Counted from the first letter of the stretch, positions 32,946 to 41,316 are shown. The stretch: 64,000 nucleotides of DNA from an uncultured Spirochaetaceae bacterium (GCA_902778325.1 CACYWZ010000019.1:1-64000); one strand, 5' to 3'. Notes: a model not told the origin generated them from the sequence alone. Made by a program: numbers and translations.

Positions 32946-34112
32946 ATGAAAACAACAATTTCAACTATAGTAGTCAGTCTTGCAATTATTTTGCTGATTG
33001 TTCCTTTTTGTATACTTTGGTTTTTTGCAGCTTATTGTGATTTACAATCAAATTTTCTTATCCCTTTCTTAGGTATTCTGCTTGTTGTATTGACGTGGTT
33101 TGTTTCTCTTAGTATCGAAAACAAAATCTTCTACAAAAAATCAATCATCTCTACATTAGCTGCGATTTTTATTCTGATTGGAGTAGTTTTTGGTGAATTT
33201 CATTACAAACATACTTATCTTCCTTCAATTACAGTTGGACAAAACGAGCCATATTCGTATCGTTATACTCCGTTTGAAAAATCAGAAAATCTGGCTCATC
33301 TGGACGAAGAAGCAAGCCTGAAATTTTCAAAAGATGATGAGCTTCCGATTGTAGACGGTGCAACGGCTCTTTTTCCGATATATTGCTCATTTGTAGAAGC
33401 AGTCTATCCAGAAAGTTGTGATGTCAAAGAAGTTGTAAAATTCAACAAAACAACAGACGCTTACAAAGAATTGATTGCAGGCAATGACGATATTATTTTT
33501 GCAGCCCAGCCTTCAAAAGAACAACTTGCAATGGCACAAGAAGCAGGTCTTGAGTTCAAAATGTATCCTATTGGTTTTGAAGCTTTTGTATTTATTGTGA
33601 ATGCAAAAAATCCTGTGGACAATCTGAGTCTTCAGCAAATCAAAGACATCTATACTGGCAAAATCACAAACTGGAAAGAACTTGGTGGGAAAAATCAGAG
33701 CATTCGACCATTCCAGCGCGACACAAACAGTGGAAGCCAGACAGCATTCATCAAAATGATGGGAAAGGATATGAAATTGCTGCCTCCCGAAACTCATCAG
33801 GTTAGCGGCATGGACGGACTTGTTGATGTGGTCTCAGATTATCAGAATCACAGCAATGCCATTGGCTATTCATTCAGATATTATGTTGAAAATATGGAGC
33901 AGAACATCAACATAAAAATCTTGAGCCTTAATGGAATAAAGCCGACTGTTGAGAACATAAGAAACAAAACTTATCCAATCACAGGTAATTTTTATGCAAT
34001 CACTATAAAAGGAAAAGAATCAGAAAATACAAAAAAATTCATAGATTGGATTTTATCAGAGCAAGGTCAAGAAATTGTCCGTAAGGTCGGTTATATTTCT
34101 TTAGATTCTTAA
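32946..34112 (+). CDS. Membrane-anchored PstS-like phosphate-binding protein
   Basis: 388 residues. Three hydrophobic segments (~7-30, 36-54, 64-82) precede a PBP-type domain that resembles PstS: DGATALFPIYCSFVEAVYP (phosphate loop 1), DDIIFAAQPSKEQL, QQIKDIYTGKITNWKELGGK and QRDTNSGSQTAFIKMMG (phosphate loop). The domain should face outside the inner membrane. Normal PstS has one signal peptide, so the three-segment anchor is unusual. No pstCAB or phoU genes are near; a sensing role is possible. Ribosome site TAGGAGAGC precedes the ATG. Confidence 0.85.
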   Translation: MKTTISTIVVSLAIILLIVPFCILWFFAAYCDLQSNFLIPFLGILLVVLTWFVSLSIENKIFYKKSIISTLAAIFILIGVVFGEFHYKHTYLPSITVGQNEPYSYRYTPFEKSENLAHLDEEASLKFSKDDELPIVDGATALFPIYCSFVEAVYPESCDVKEVVKFNKTTDAYKELIAGNDDIIFAAQPSKEQLAMAQEAGLEFKMYPIGFEAFVFIVNAKNPVDNLSLQQIKDIYTGKITNWKELGGKNQSIRPFQRDTNSGSQTAFIKMMGKDMKLLPPETHQVSGMDGLVDVVSDYQNHSNAIGYSFRYYVENMEQNINIKILSLNGIKPTVENIRNKTYPITGNFYAITIKGKESENTKKFIDWILSEQGQEIVRKVGYISLDS

Positions 34113-34163
34113 GCGAAGGCTACAAAGCCGAAAAAGACACTGGTGTGATTTTATGGAGAAAAA

Positions 34164-34589
34164 ATGAAAAATCATAAGCAACGAGTAAAAGAAAGAAGAA
34201 ATATAAAATCTTCAAAACCTAAAAAAGCGAAGTTGAAAAAATATATTCTTCTTTCTTTTTTATCATTAGTTGTTGCATTTATTCTTTTTCGCGTGTTTTT
34301 TGTAAAAAAAACAGAAATGAATGCAGTTGTTTCTGTGGTGAATATAACAAAAGTCTCGGAAGCTGGAAGTAATACATATTATCGGTACGGACGAGGAAGT
34401 CACTCTTTTGTTTTGAAATATCCTGCAATATACAAAATAGAAGCAGTATCTGAAGATAATGAAGACATAATATTCTATACAACTGAGCCTGACAAATATT
34501 ACTGCAATGGGAAATTTGCAATTCGTTATACTGTTGAGAAAATCTTCAATAAAACAACAATAAAAAACGTTGAAAGACTAAGTTACTAA
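34164..34589 (+). CDS. Single-pass membrane protein of unknown function
   Basis: 141 residues. Very basic N-terminus (KQRVKERRNIKSSKPKKAKL), one membrane helix (~27-45, YILLSFLSLVVAFILFRVFF), and a ~90-residue extracytoplasmic part (NTYYRYGRGSHSFVLKYPAI). By charge rule the N-terminus is inside. It starts 51 bp after the PstS-like gene with GGAGAAAAA as ribosome site, so the two are probably co-expressed. Not recognised. Confidence 0.7.
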   Translation: MKNHKQRVKERRNIKSSKPKKAKLKKYILLSFLSLVVAFILFRVFFVKKTEMNAVVSVVNITKVSEAGSNTYYRYGRGSHSFVLKYPAIYKIEAVSEDNEDIIFYTTEPDKYYCNGKFAIRYTVEKIFNKTTIKNVERLSY

Positions 34590-34621
34590 TTACTCTGAAT
34601 TTCGAGTTTTTGCAAAGCCCG

Positions 34622-34665
34622 TCATTCCGATGCACAAGCCCGTCATTCTGAGCTTGTCTCAGAAT
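34622..34665. repeat. CGTCATTC direct repeats and ATTCTGAG dyad
   Basis: AGCCCGTCATTC occurs twice; the second copy leads into ATTCTGAG-CTTGT-CTCAGAAT (34645-34665), a perfect 8-bp dyad. It belongs to the widespread intergenic GTCATTCTGAG type and has a relative at 46641-46683. The rest of 34590-34876 holds nothing I can assign. Confidence 0.65.
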
Positions 34666-34876
34666 CCCATTTGGTGAAGATGTTGAATCAGGTTCAGCAT
34701 GATATCACTGTTCTCAACTCTCAGAACAAAAACTCGACATTCGCCCTAATTACTGTTTTTTCTTTTCTGGCACATTATAACAAATGCTTTTAGAGAGTCA
34801 TAGTTTATTATGGCAGATTATATGAACAGTGCTCAGAAGTGCATAGGGGAAAAGAACATTTCCTAATCAATTAAGA

Positions 34877-35644
34877 TTATTCCTTAAACAAATCAGTTAC
34901 GTGGAACTGAGTCAAATCCTTTATAACTTCTGCAGCAATTATCATTCCTGCAACAGAAGGAACAAAAGCATTGCTGCCGGGAGTCTGCTTTTTTGGCTTT
35001 CCTTTGCGCTCAACACCAGAAGTGTCTTCAACCTCGGCTTCATCAGCTTTTGGAGGAATTGCGCTTTCTGTTGAAAACACAACCTTGAGCCTTTTGATGT
35101 TCCTTTTTTTAAGCTCGTTTCTCATGACACGAGCAAGCGGACAAACAGAAGTTCTCGTAATATCTGCAACCTTTAGCTTTGTCGGGTCAACTTTGTTTCC
35201 TGCTCCCATACAACTGATGACAGGCTTTTTTAGCGCCTTTCCCCTCGTGATGATTTCGAGTTTTCCTGTAACTGTATCAATGCAATCCACGATGTAATCG
35301 TACTGTGAAAAATCAAAAAGGTCGGCGGTGTCTGGCATGTAAAAAGTTTTCCATTTTGTAACCTTACAGTCAGGATTTATATCGTGAATACGCTCTTCGG
35401 CGACATCGACCTTATATTTTCCGATTGTGGAATGAAGAGCATAAAGTTGGCGGTTGAGATTTGAAAGGCAGATTTTATCATCATCAACAATATCAATTGC
35501 ACCGATTCCAGAGCGCACTAAGGCTTCAACAACATAGCTCCCAACACCGCCAATACCAAAAACAATGACTCGTGAATTGTGGATTTTTTTCATATTGTCT
35601 TTTCCAAATATAAGTGCTGTTCTTGTGAATTGATACATATTCAT
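34877..35644 (-). CDS. tcdA: TcdA-like E1-type enzyme (tRNA t6A dehydratase)
   Basis: 255 residues, ThiF/MoeB/HesA superfamily. Nucleotide-binding VIVFGIGGVGSYVVEALVRS, DDDKICLSNLNRQLYA (metal/ATP Asp-Asn-Arg-Gln), DYIVDCIDTVTGKLEI and ISCMGAGNKVDPTKL match TcdA/CsdL, which cyclises t6A to ct6A at position 37 of ANN-decoding tRNAs. The C-terminal insert (KADEAEVEDTSGVERKGKPK) and GSNAFVPSVAGMIIA are also typical. ATG at 35644 follows AAGGA; a TTG at 35659 is in frame but less likely. A different ubiquitin-like activation role is possible but less likely. Confidence 0.88.
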   Translation of the reverse strand: MNMYQFTRTALIFGKDNMKKIHNSRVIVFGIGGVGSYVVEALVRSGIGAIDIVDDDKICLSNLNRQLYALHSTIGKYKVDVAEERIHDINPDCKVTKWKTFYMPDTADLFDFSQYDYIVDCIDTVTGKLEIITRGKALKKPVISCMGAGNKVDPTKLKVADITRTSVCPLARVMRNELKKRNIKRLKVVFSTESAIPPKADEAEVEDTSGVERKGKPKKQTPGSNAFVPSVAGMIIAAEVIKDLTQFHVTDLFKE

Positions 35645-35802
35645 AAAATCCTTGCTCAATAAGATTTGCCTATAATCGTAGGTGCGTTATTATAAATAAA
35701 TGCGCAGAAACTTACAATGCAATTCCTCCTTTACATTTTTGCATATTCAAAGCGGTGTAAATAAATCGCCTTCGATGATAAGTTATAGCAAGTGAGGTAA
35801 AT

Positions 35803-36492
35803 ATGATTTTAGGTGAAAAACTCAGTATTCTCAGAAAGCAAAACGGATTTTCGCAGGAAGAACTTGCAGAAAAGTTGAATATCTCACGACAAACAGTGAG
35901 CAAATGGGAAAACGGGCTTGCAATCCCAGAACTTGACGGACTCATTGCGCTTAGCACTCTTTATCATATTTCGATTGATCGCATTGTTAAAAATGACGAT
36001 GAGTGCAATATTCCCCTTTCAAAAAGCGAAGACAAAACAGAACGTGCAGAACTTATTGATTTTCTTGTGAAAGCGAAACGGAAAACTTATGCAGGACATG
36101 GCGCAGAAGTTTGTCCGTGCCGACCAAAATCCCACGATTTGAAATACGAAGAAAAAACTTCTAGCGGAGAACTTTTGTATATCGACACTTATCTTGGCGG
36201 AAAGAATTTTTCTGGCGAAGAAGCTCTTTGGCGTGATGAAGAGCCACTTTGGTCAATGAATTACTTTGGACGTGTGATAGAAGAACCGTTTTCGGGCGAT
36301 TTTCTAAAAGCTGCTCTTTTTGAAGTGACAAGCGAAAAGCCCTTTCGTGGTCCTGACATTTTTCGACAAGGCGATTACACCTATCATTGTCAAAGTAGAG
36401 GCGATTTTGAGTGGTTTCAGGGCTATGAAGATATTTTTTATCTGGACAAAAAGATTTATGAGCTATATTTCCACGGCGGTGTGATTTTGTAA
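35803..36492 (+). CDS. XRE-family regulator with DUF5680 domain
   Basis: 229 residues. HTH_3 domain (GEKLSILRKQNGFSQEELAE, LNISRQTVSKWENGLAIPEL) at 3-65 and a C-terminal DUF5680-like domain of ~150 residues (ELIDFLVKAKRKTYAGHGAE, LLYIDTYLGGKNFSGEEALW, YELYFHGGVIL). The C-domain is of unknown function but is common behind XRE domains in Firmicutes and spirochaetes. Start follows GTGAGGTAAAT. It lies next to the peptide island and could regulate it; this is inference from position. Confidence 0.88.
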   Translation: MILGEKLSILRKQNGFSQEELAEKLNISRQTVSKWENGLAIPELDGLIALSTLYHISIDRIVKNDDECNIPLSKSEDKTERAELIDFLVKAKRKTYAGHGAEVCPCRPKSHDLKYEEKTSSGELLYIDTYLGGKNFSGEEALWRDEEPLWSMNYFGRVIEEPFSGDFLKAALFEVTSEKPFRGPDIFRQGDYTYHCQSRGDFEWFQGYEDIFYLDKKIYELYFHGGVIL

Positions 36493-36544
36493 TCGAAATA
36501 CTCCAAAACGCACTGTAACAATTTTCGATATTCGTGAGAAAACA

Positions 36545-36733
36545 ATGGCAAGCATTTTGATTAAAGACAAAACAAAAGAGCATCGAGAGCAGATTGTCCG
36601 TGAATCACTGGGCGACGATTACGATGTAGGCTGTGGATACGAGTCCACAAGACTGTGTCATGCAGTGAAAAGTGGTATCTTTTGTGTAAAAGATTCACAT
36701 AACATTCTTCCCGTTTCACCCTCGCATATATAA
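36545..36733 (+). CDS. Small protein, probably truncated
   Basis: 62 residues starting MASILIKDKTKEHREQIVRE, then SLGDDYDVGCGYESTRLCHA. The N-terminal half resembles a group of short cysteine-containing proteins of Firmicutes and spirochaetes that start the same way; this is from memory and weak. The C-terminal part (KDSHNILPVSPSHI) is antisense to the end of the leader peptide gene 36658-36864, so one of the two ends was probably joined by recombination. Confidence 0.4.
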   Translation: MASILIKDKTKEHREQIVRESLGDDYDVGCGYESTRLCHAVKSGIFCVKDSHNILPVSPSHI

Positions 36734-36864
36734 GAATACAAGCTCTGTGCTTCAACTGAGTTTTCAATCTCTGCACCTCCGTTAATCAGATACAGTGCAT
36801 CGCCTGTAATCTCTACACAATCTGAAAAATCAAACTCTTTTATTGTACACTGTTTTCTTTTCAT
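36658..36864 (-). CDS. LINGG-leader peptide 1, 68 aa
   Basis: Leader MKRKQCTIKEFDFSDCVEIT then GDALYLINGGAEIENSVEAQ, followed by a 28-residue tail (SLYSYICEGETGRMLCESFT, ending QKIPLFTA). The Gly-Gly preceded by hydrophobic residues looks like the processing site of double-glycine leaders used by C39-peptidase exporters. The DNA from ATG to the Glu-Ala-Gln codons is nearly identical to the copy at 39637-39786; after that the two differ. Ribosome site AGAGAGAAAC. The mature peptide would hold two Cys. It lies 34 bp after the YcxB-like membrane protein. Function is inferred only. Confidence 0.6.
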   Translation of the reverse strand: MKRKQCTIKEFDFSDCVEITGDALYLINGGAEIENSVEAQSLYSYICEGETGRMLCESFTQKIPLFTA

Positions 36865-36898
36865 GTTTCTCTCTCTTTTGTCATTTATGCAGGGTTTA

Positions 36899-37381
36899 TT
36901 ATTTTTTAATTCTGCTTGCAATATTTTCCAATTCTGATTTTAAGTTTTCAGAGTCATAGAAGCAGTCCCAATTTATATAAAATCGATTCAGTCCTTTTAA
37001 ATAAAAAGTTATTGAATCCTTTTCTTTCTTAAATTTCTTAAAATCGGAAAAATTATATGTTCTTGTTGCAACAGAATTTTTAGAAACCAAACAATCATCT
37101 TTTATTTCTAATTCCCAGAAATCAACTGCTGATGATTTTTTTTTCATCCCGTTATACATAATTATAAATGCTAAAATCGCTCCAACGATATTCGCAAAAA
37201 TAAGAAGTTTGCTAGCAAAAGATACTGACATTTTGTAAGAATTAGTATAAAACTCAAAAATATTAAAAAAATCCGCAAGAATTAAACCTAAAAAAAGATA
37301 TACCCAAATATCTTTTAATAAATGTATGAAGTTCTTTTTATCAAACTCCTTCTTTTTATCATAATTAAATTTAAAATTCAT
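36899..37381 (-). CDS. YcxB-like membrane protein
   Basis: 160 residues. Charged N-terminus, two membrane helices (~26-45 and ~56-78), then a C-terminal domain like YcxB (WELEIKDDCLVSKNSVATRT, YNFSDFKKFKKEKDSITFYL, FYINWDCFYDSENLKSELE), a PH-like fold often found in small membrane proteins beside bacteriocin loci. It may protect the cell from the neighbouring peptide; that role is inferred. Start MNFKFNYDKKKE with GGAGGAAAGAAA upstream. Confidence 0.65.
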   Translation of the reverse strand: MNFKFNYDKKKEFDKKNFIHLLKDIWVYLFLGLILADFFNIFEFYTNSYKMSVSFASKLLIFANIVGAILAFIIMYNGMKKKSSAVDFWELEIKDDCLVSKNSVATRTYNFSDFKKFKKEKDSITFYLKGLNRFYINWDCFYDSENLKSELENIASRIKK

Positions 37382-37411
37382 TTTCTTTCCTCCACAGGTT
37401 TTAATTACTTT

Positions 37412-37588
37412 CTACAATACATTGAAGATTAACAGGATTAAATGAAGTCCATACCCAAAAATCAATATTGTGAATATAATAATAAGTTTTTTTCTTCTCT
37501 TTGCATTTTCTTTTTCAGTTTTTGAAAAAATAAATAGAGCAACAATGAAAAAAATAATCGAAAATATATCATATGGTATAGAATGCAT
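37412..37588 (-). CDS. Small two-helix membrane protein, 58 aa
   Basis: Start MHSIPYDIFSIIFFIVALFI with AAAGGGGAAAAA upstream. Two hydrophobic helices are separated by a basic loop (SKTEKENAKRRKK). Length and layout fit an immunity-like or toxin-like peptide. A longer frame to 37618 is open but has no ribosome site. Confidence 0.5.
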   Translation of the reverse strand: MHSIPYDIFSIIFFIVALFIFSKTEKENAKRRKKLIIIFTILIFGYGLHLILLIFNVL

Positions 37589-37671
37589 TTTTTCCCCTTT
37601 TACTAACTGAAAACTCATCTTCTTGTTTCGACAAATCTTTTCTGGATATCATATTGATACTTGTTCTTTTG

Positions 37672-37791
37672 TTATTTCGTTACATCTGTTCCTTCATTTG
37701 AGAAATATGAAATTGAGTTCTTAAATGAAGCCGTATCATTACAAAATGATATATTATCTAATAGATCTTTTGCAAGTTGCTTAAGATTCAT
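37672..37791 (-). CDS. Short peptide, 39 aa
   Basis: Reads MNLKQLAKDLLDNISFCNDT then ASFKNSISYFSNEGTDVTK. The first 15 residues form an amphipathic helix as in precursor leaders, and KQLA recalls the MKRKQLA start of 39637-39786. Its ATG overlaps the end of the 37781-38410 gene by 11 nt. AAAGGTC lies upstream. No GG motif. Coding status uncertain. Confidence 0.35.
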   Translation of the reverse strand: MNLKQLAKDLLDNISFCNDTASFKNSISYFSNEGTDVTK

Positions 37792-38410
37792 TTTTATAGA
37801 CCTTTCTATAATATTTTATTTTCAAAATCTTCTCGACAAGAGAATAATTTTTTGAAACAAGCAAAATATAAGCGATATTAATCATATAAAAAATGAGAAT
37901 GCCCATGCAGAGTGGGTTTCTATACTGGTCATCTTCTCCTCTGTTTTGAATAAAAAGACCAAAATAGACTATTGAATACTTCAATATATTATTAAAAAGC
38001 AACAATACTGATTTTTTTAATGAATTTCTGTCTATACAAATTCTGCAAATGTAAAACCCAGGACTTGTTACAACTGAGTTTAGTGTAAGCAAGACAAAAA
38101 GAACAAATAGACCTACATTTTGTGAGAAAAATGTAATTGAAAAGTTTAACAGAAAAGTAAAAGCAATCATTGCTAATGTAAAAAAGCAAAAATTAAAGAA
38201 AAATGCTTTATTGATATCAAAAAAAGTGATTTCACTTCCTTCGGCAACATTCTCACGAGGTTCTTTTTGCTTTTGTCTGTCAAGCAGAAACAAAACAACA
38301 GAATACAGAATGAATGGTATAAAGCTGAGATAATTTCCTATTACGAGTGAAAAATCCCAAAATGGTAAAATGCTGAGCAACGCCAAAAGGCATATAATTA
38401 AGACGGTCAT
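37781..38410 (-). CDS. Multi-pass membrane protein, 209 aa
   Basis: Five or six hydrophobic helices (for example TVLIICLLALLSILPFWDFS at the start and LAMIAFTFLLNFSITFF in the middle), with basic loops. Not recognised. The ATG overlaps the stop of 38407-38736 by 4 nt (ATGA), so the two are translated together. Confidence 0.6.
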   Translation of the reverse strand: MTVLIICLLALLSILPFWDFSLVIGNYLSFIPFILYSVVLFLLDRQKQKEPRENVAEGSEITFFDINKAFFFNFCFFTLAMIAFTFLLNFSITFFSQNVGLFVLFVLLTLNSVVTSPGFYICRICIDRNSLKKSVLLLFNNILKYSIVYFGLFIQNRGEDDQYRNPLCMGILIFYMINIAYILLVSKNYSLVEKILKIKYYRKVYKNES

Positions 38411-38736
38411 TTTTTCTCATTCTCTTTTGAAACTTCACCTAAATCTAATCCGCAACAAGGGCAATTTTTGGGAACGGTATGATATACACCTTTGTAATAT
38501 TTCGACATAACTCTGTATGTTGAAATCAATTTTGTTCCACAATTAGGACATTTTATGTTTTCTATATGAATCCAGATGCATATAAAAATGAACCAGAAAA
38601 GCCCGATACAAATCTTTGCAGAGATGCCGCCTAAATATAAAAATACGCATAGGAAAAAATCTATAAAAGGGCAGAAAAACAGGATAAACAGAAAATACGC
38701 TCGGAGATTGATTCCTAATTTTTGTAGTAACTTCAT
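38407..38736 (-). CDS. Membrane protein with C-terminal zinc ribbon
   Basis: 109 residues. Two membrane helices (~14-32 and ~38-56), then a cytosolic four-Cys ribbon: IKCPNCGTKLI and KNCPCCGLDLGEV. Such ribbons bind one zinc. Family unknown. Coupled by overlap to the following 209-residue membrane protein. Confidence 0.6.
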   Translation of the reverse strand: MKLLQKLGINLRAYFLFILFFCPFIDFFLCVFLYLGGISAKICIGLFWFIFICIWIHIENIKCPNCGTKLISTYRVMSKYYKGVYHTVPKNCPCCGLDLGEVSKENEKK

Positions 38737-38778
38737 TTTGCTAATTTATTCCTCTTGAATTTTTCTCTCCGATTTTCA

Positions 38779-39258
38779 TTAGAAGAACTTTTTTATAATA
38801 TATCTTCTAACAAAATCTATTATAAACACCACAATGAAAAATAGCGCAATTTTGATAAAATCGTTAAAAAGTTTTTTAGGTTCTTTTGTGTACCATGATA
38901 CATCTATGATTACATCAGGATTTGCTTTTGTTATATTTACAAAAAGTTCTGACAGCCTTTTATGCTCCATAGGAAGATATAATCCGTAACTTTTTCCGTC
39001 ATAACTTTCAATTACATACATACCAGGAGATGGTCTTGTATAAATTCGTGCTATATCTTTATAGGCTATTTTTTCTTTTCCAAATAAATAAAACCTGATT
39101 AAATAATCTTCTTGATAATCTACTCTTGCTCGTAAGGGAATGTAGCCAAGAAAAATCTGCATGCATAAAACACAACAAGTAAATTTGATATCGAACTCTT
39201 TCCAAAGAGCAACTTGAAACACACATAGTACTAAAAAGAAGATATCAAGAGATAGCAA
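38779..39258 (-). CDS. Membrane protein with PH-like middle domain, 159 aa
   Basis: Hydrophobic N-terminus (~1-45), a soluble beta-rich part (RARVDYQEDYLIRFYLFGKE, KIAYKDIARIYTRPSPGMYV, SYGLYLPMEH) and a C-terminal helix (FFIVVFIIDFV). The middle recalls bacterial PH domains, as in the YcxB-like and 42716-43225 proteins of this island. Start context is weak; CTAGAG lies upstream. Confidence 0.5.
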   Translation of the reverse strand: MLSLDIFFLVLCVFQVALWKEFDIKFTCCVLCMQIFLGYIPLRARVDYQEDYLIRFYLFGKEKIAYKDIARIYTRPSPGMYVIESYDGKSYGLYLPMEHKRLSELFVNITKANPDVIIDVSWYTKEPKKLFNDFIKIALFFIVVFIIDFVRRYIIKKFF

Positions 39259-39285
39259 AATACTCTAGGACGTATTTTTTTCATT

Positions 39286-39618
39286 TTACTTCTCCCCAAA
39301 TTTGTATTGAACTAAATCATCAAAGTTCCCTTTATGAATTTTACAATAATTAACGAACTTATATTGCAAAATGGCTACCGATATTGCTCCTAATATAATA
39401 AATAAGCATGTCAAACATGTATAGAAATAATTTAAAACATATACAAACTTGGAAACTTTGTTACGATTTCCAAGATTATCTTGTACATAACAGATATTAT
39501 TCTCTATTTTTCCATTTGTAGCATTTCCGCCAATACTTTTGTCAAAAAAATATAGTCCCACCAAAAGTAATATCGTTATAAATATAGTTATTAAAAACAC
39601 TCTATTCCTTATTTTCAT
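39286..39618 (-). CDS. Small membrane protein, 110 aa
   Basis: Two hydrophobic helices (~6-24 and ~62-86) with an extracytoplasmic loop (SIGGNATNGKIENNICYVQD). It begins 18 bp after the LINGG-leader gene 39637-39786, as a dedicated partner would. Not recognised. Confidence 0.55.
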   Translation of the reverse strand: MKIRNRVFLITIFITILLLVGLYFFDKSIGGNATNGKIENNICYVQDNLGNRNKVSKFVYVLNYFYTCLTCLFIILGAISVAILQYKFVNYCKIHKGNFDDLVQYKFGEK

Positions 39619-39636
39619 TTAATATATTCTCTGGAG

Positions 39637-39786
39637 CTATAGATATTGTGCCTGTGCTTCAACTGAGTTTTCAATCTCTGCACCTCCGTTAATCAGATAT
39701 AGCGCATCGCCTGTAATTTCTACGCAATCTGAAAAATCATACTTTGAAAAGTCAAACTCTTTTATTGCAAGTTGCTTTCTTTTCAT
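39637..39786 (-). CDS. LINGG-leader peptide 2, 49 aa
   Basis: Reads MKRKQLAIKEFDFSKYDFSD, CVEITGDALYLINGG, AEIENSVEAQAQYL. It is the clearest copy of the leader with an inserted KYDFS duplication compared with 36658-36864. Only 15 residues follow Gly-Gly, so the product is a very short peptide or the gene is cut. DNA between the two copies is almost identical (compare 36749-36864 with 39659-39786). The next gene, 18 bp on, is a small membrane protein. Confidence 0.6.
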   Translation of the reverse strand: MKRKQLAIKEFDFSKYDFSDCVEITGDALYLINGGAEIENSVEAQAQYL

Positions 39787-39801
39787 GTTTTTATCACTAC
39801 C

Positions 39802-40155
39802 TTAACATACTTTTATGTCAAATATCTTGATTAGAACAAACCATGTAATAAAACATATATGAAACGGCAACGAGATATATGCATAATCAACATTTTTAGC
39901 CAAGCCTATAATATTTAATATGATACCAATTCCTAAATCAAAATATAAACTAAGAACATTTTTATCACTTATATATCCTTTCGTTAATAGCCTGCACATT
40001 AAAAAGAAAATTGCTGCAGAAAAAACAGATATAAGTAAAGAAATAAAAAGTAGGTTTACTTGAACCCCAATATACAGATGTACAAAAACATCAAAGGCTA
40101 ATAATATAATTGCGACATACTGTATATTTCGCTTAAAAAAATTAAATCCAAACAT
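39802..40155 (-). CDS. Four-helix membrane protein, 117 aa
   Basis: Four hydrophobic helices with short loops (NIQYVAIILLAFDVFVHLYI, LLFISLLISVFSAAIFFL, and two more). It follows the GVTG peptide gene 40165-40344 by 9 bp. Its last codons (39814-39842) recur almost exactly at 41334-41362 behind a truncated leader, showing that a second copy once existed there. Function unknown. Confidence 0.6.
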   Translation of the reverse strand: MFGFNFFKRNIQYVAIILLAFDVFVHLYIGVQVNLLFISLLISVFSAAIFFLMCRLLTKGYISDKNVLSLYFDLGIGIILNIIGLAKNVDYAYISLPFHICFITWFVLIKIFDIKVC

Positions 40156-40164
40156 ATTTCTTCA

Positions 40165-40344
40165 TCAATCCTTTTTGGTCATTGGTATTACTACAGTCCC
40201 AGTTTTCCAAACACCGCCACCTATACTTCCAAAACTCCAAGAATTCGGTAAACCTGATGATTTCAAATTGTCTAAATCGTAAGTTCCAGTAACTCCAAGA
40301 CCTAATACAAGAGCTATTGCAGGAATTAAAAAATCTTCAATCAT
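40165..40344 (-). CDS. Glycine-rich small peptide, 59 aa
   Basis: Starts MIEDFLIPAIALVLGLGVTG and continues TYDLDNLKSSGLPNSWSFGS, IGGGVWKTGTVVIPMTKKD. A hydrophobic N-terminal helix ends in a Gly-rich stretch, then a small polar/Gly-rich region. GGAGAGGAAAA precedes the ATG. The ATG overlaps by 4 nt the stop of a MKRKQ mini-frame (40341-40388), as in coupled translation. The GVTG motif recurs in the remnant at 43233-43352. A bacteriocin-like core is possible. Confidence 0.5.
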   Translation of the reverse strand: MIEDFLIPAIALVLGLGVTGTYDLDNLKSSGLPNSWSFGSIGGGVWKTGTVVIPMTKKD

Positions 40345-40388
40345 TTTTCCTCTCCGTTCAGCCAATTAACACGTTGCTTTCTTTTCAT
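40341..40388 (-). pseudogene. MKRKQ leader remnant, 15 codons
   Basis: Reads MKRKQRVNWLNGEEK and stops with TGA inside the ATG of the next gene. The first five codons and the GGAGAAAGAAG ribosome site match the other leader copies. The rest suggests an internal deletion that joined the start to a region near the Leu-Asn-Gly codons. Confidence 0.5.
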
Positions 40389-40428
40389 CTTCTTTCTCCG
40401 CTAACAAAATTCGTCTGAACTTTGTCTG

Positions 40429-41280
40429 CTATTTTTTGTTTATAATGCTCACACCTTTTAGATCTTTTGTGTACCAAGAAAGTGCTGAACACAGAACTGC
40501 AATAAAAAAGCCGATTCCTGCACTCTGTCGAAAGAAGTTATCCGATAAAACCCAAATCATTCCTATAGTTCCAATGACAAAAGTAGTAACTATATGTTGC
40601 TTTAATCTTTGAGGAGAAGAAAACTTTTTGGTAATGAAAAAAAACAGAGTAGAAAGGAAATAACCAATATATTGCCCCACTGTCAATATCATTAATTCAG
40701 AAACTGAAAACATTTCATTTTGAAGCAGAAAATTACTCAACGGACACAAAACAAATACTGGAATAAAAAACAATAAATGCCTTTTCATTTTGATTTCTGA
40801 CTTTTGGGCTGATTCTAGTTTTTTATTTTCTTCTGCCAGCTTATTTTCTTCTATTTTTTTATCTTCTGCCGACTTCTTATTTTCTTCAGCTTGCTTTTCT
40901 TTTGGACGAACAAACAACCAGTAGAACGATGCTGTAAAAGTTGCAATTGCCAAGAGGCTTCCAACAGTATCTTTTGGTGCTCCAGATTCTCGCTCTAGAC
41001 TTACGATTTGAGATATTATAGGCTTAATAGAAAAGATGGAGTTTATAAACCAAATTAAAGGTAGCAAGAAACTGATATTTTTAGGGTTCAATAAATCACT
41101 AATATAAAAAACTAATAATGAAAAAAAATATAAAGCTATAGATATTCCCATATATAGAAAAATGCTAAAGTCTATTTTTCCATTTTTTTCCCAGAAAACA
41201 CACACAAAAAATATCATCAAAATTGTGGACAATACTAAGAATGTTATAAATGGTATAACTTTGTATTTTGTAAGTTTCAT
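40429..41280 (-). CDS. Membrane protein with K/E-rich loop, paralogue A
   Basis: 283 residues. Six or seven hydrophobic helices in two blocks with a long charged cytosolic loop (KEKQAEENKKSAEDKKIEEN, KLAEENKKLESAQKSEIKMK) between them. MKLTKYKVIPFITF start is chosen by alignment with its paralogue (41434-42214), which shares the AGGAGTAAGTAATAAA leader; an upstream ATG at 41307 is also in frame. C-terminus CSALSWYTKDLKGVSIINKK. Family unknown. Confidence 0.65.
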   Translation of the reverse strand: MKLTKYKVIPFITFLVLSTILMIFFVCVFWEKNGKIDFSIFLYMGISIALYFFSLLVFYISDLLNPKNISFLLPLIWFINSIFSIKPIISQIVSLERESGAPKDTVGSLLAIATFTASFYWLFVRPKEKQAEENKKSAEDKKIEENKLAEENKKLESAQKSEIKMKRHLLFFIPVFVLCPLSNFLLQNEMFSVSELMILTVGQYIGYFLSTLFFFITKKFSSPQRLKQHIVTTFVIGTIGMIWVLSDNFFRQSAGIGFFIAVLCSALSWYTKDLKGVSIINKK

Positions 41281-41316
41281 TTTATTACTTACTCCTATCA
41301 ACTTCAATACGAGGTT

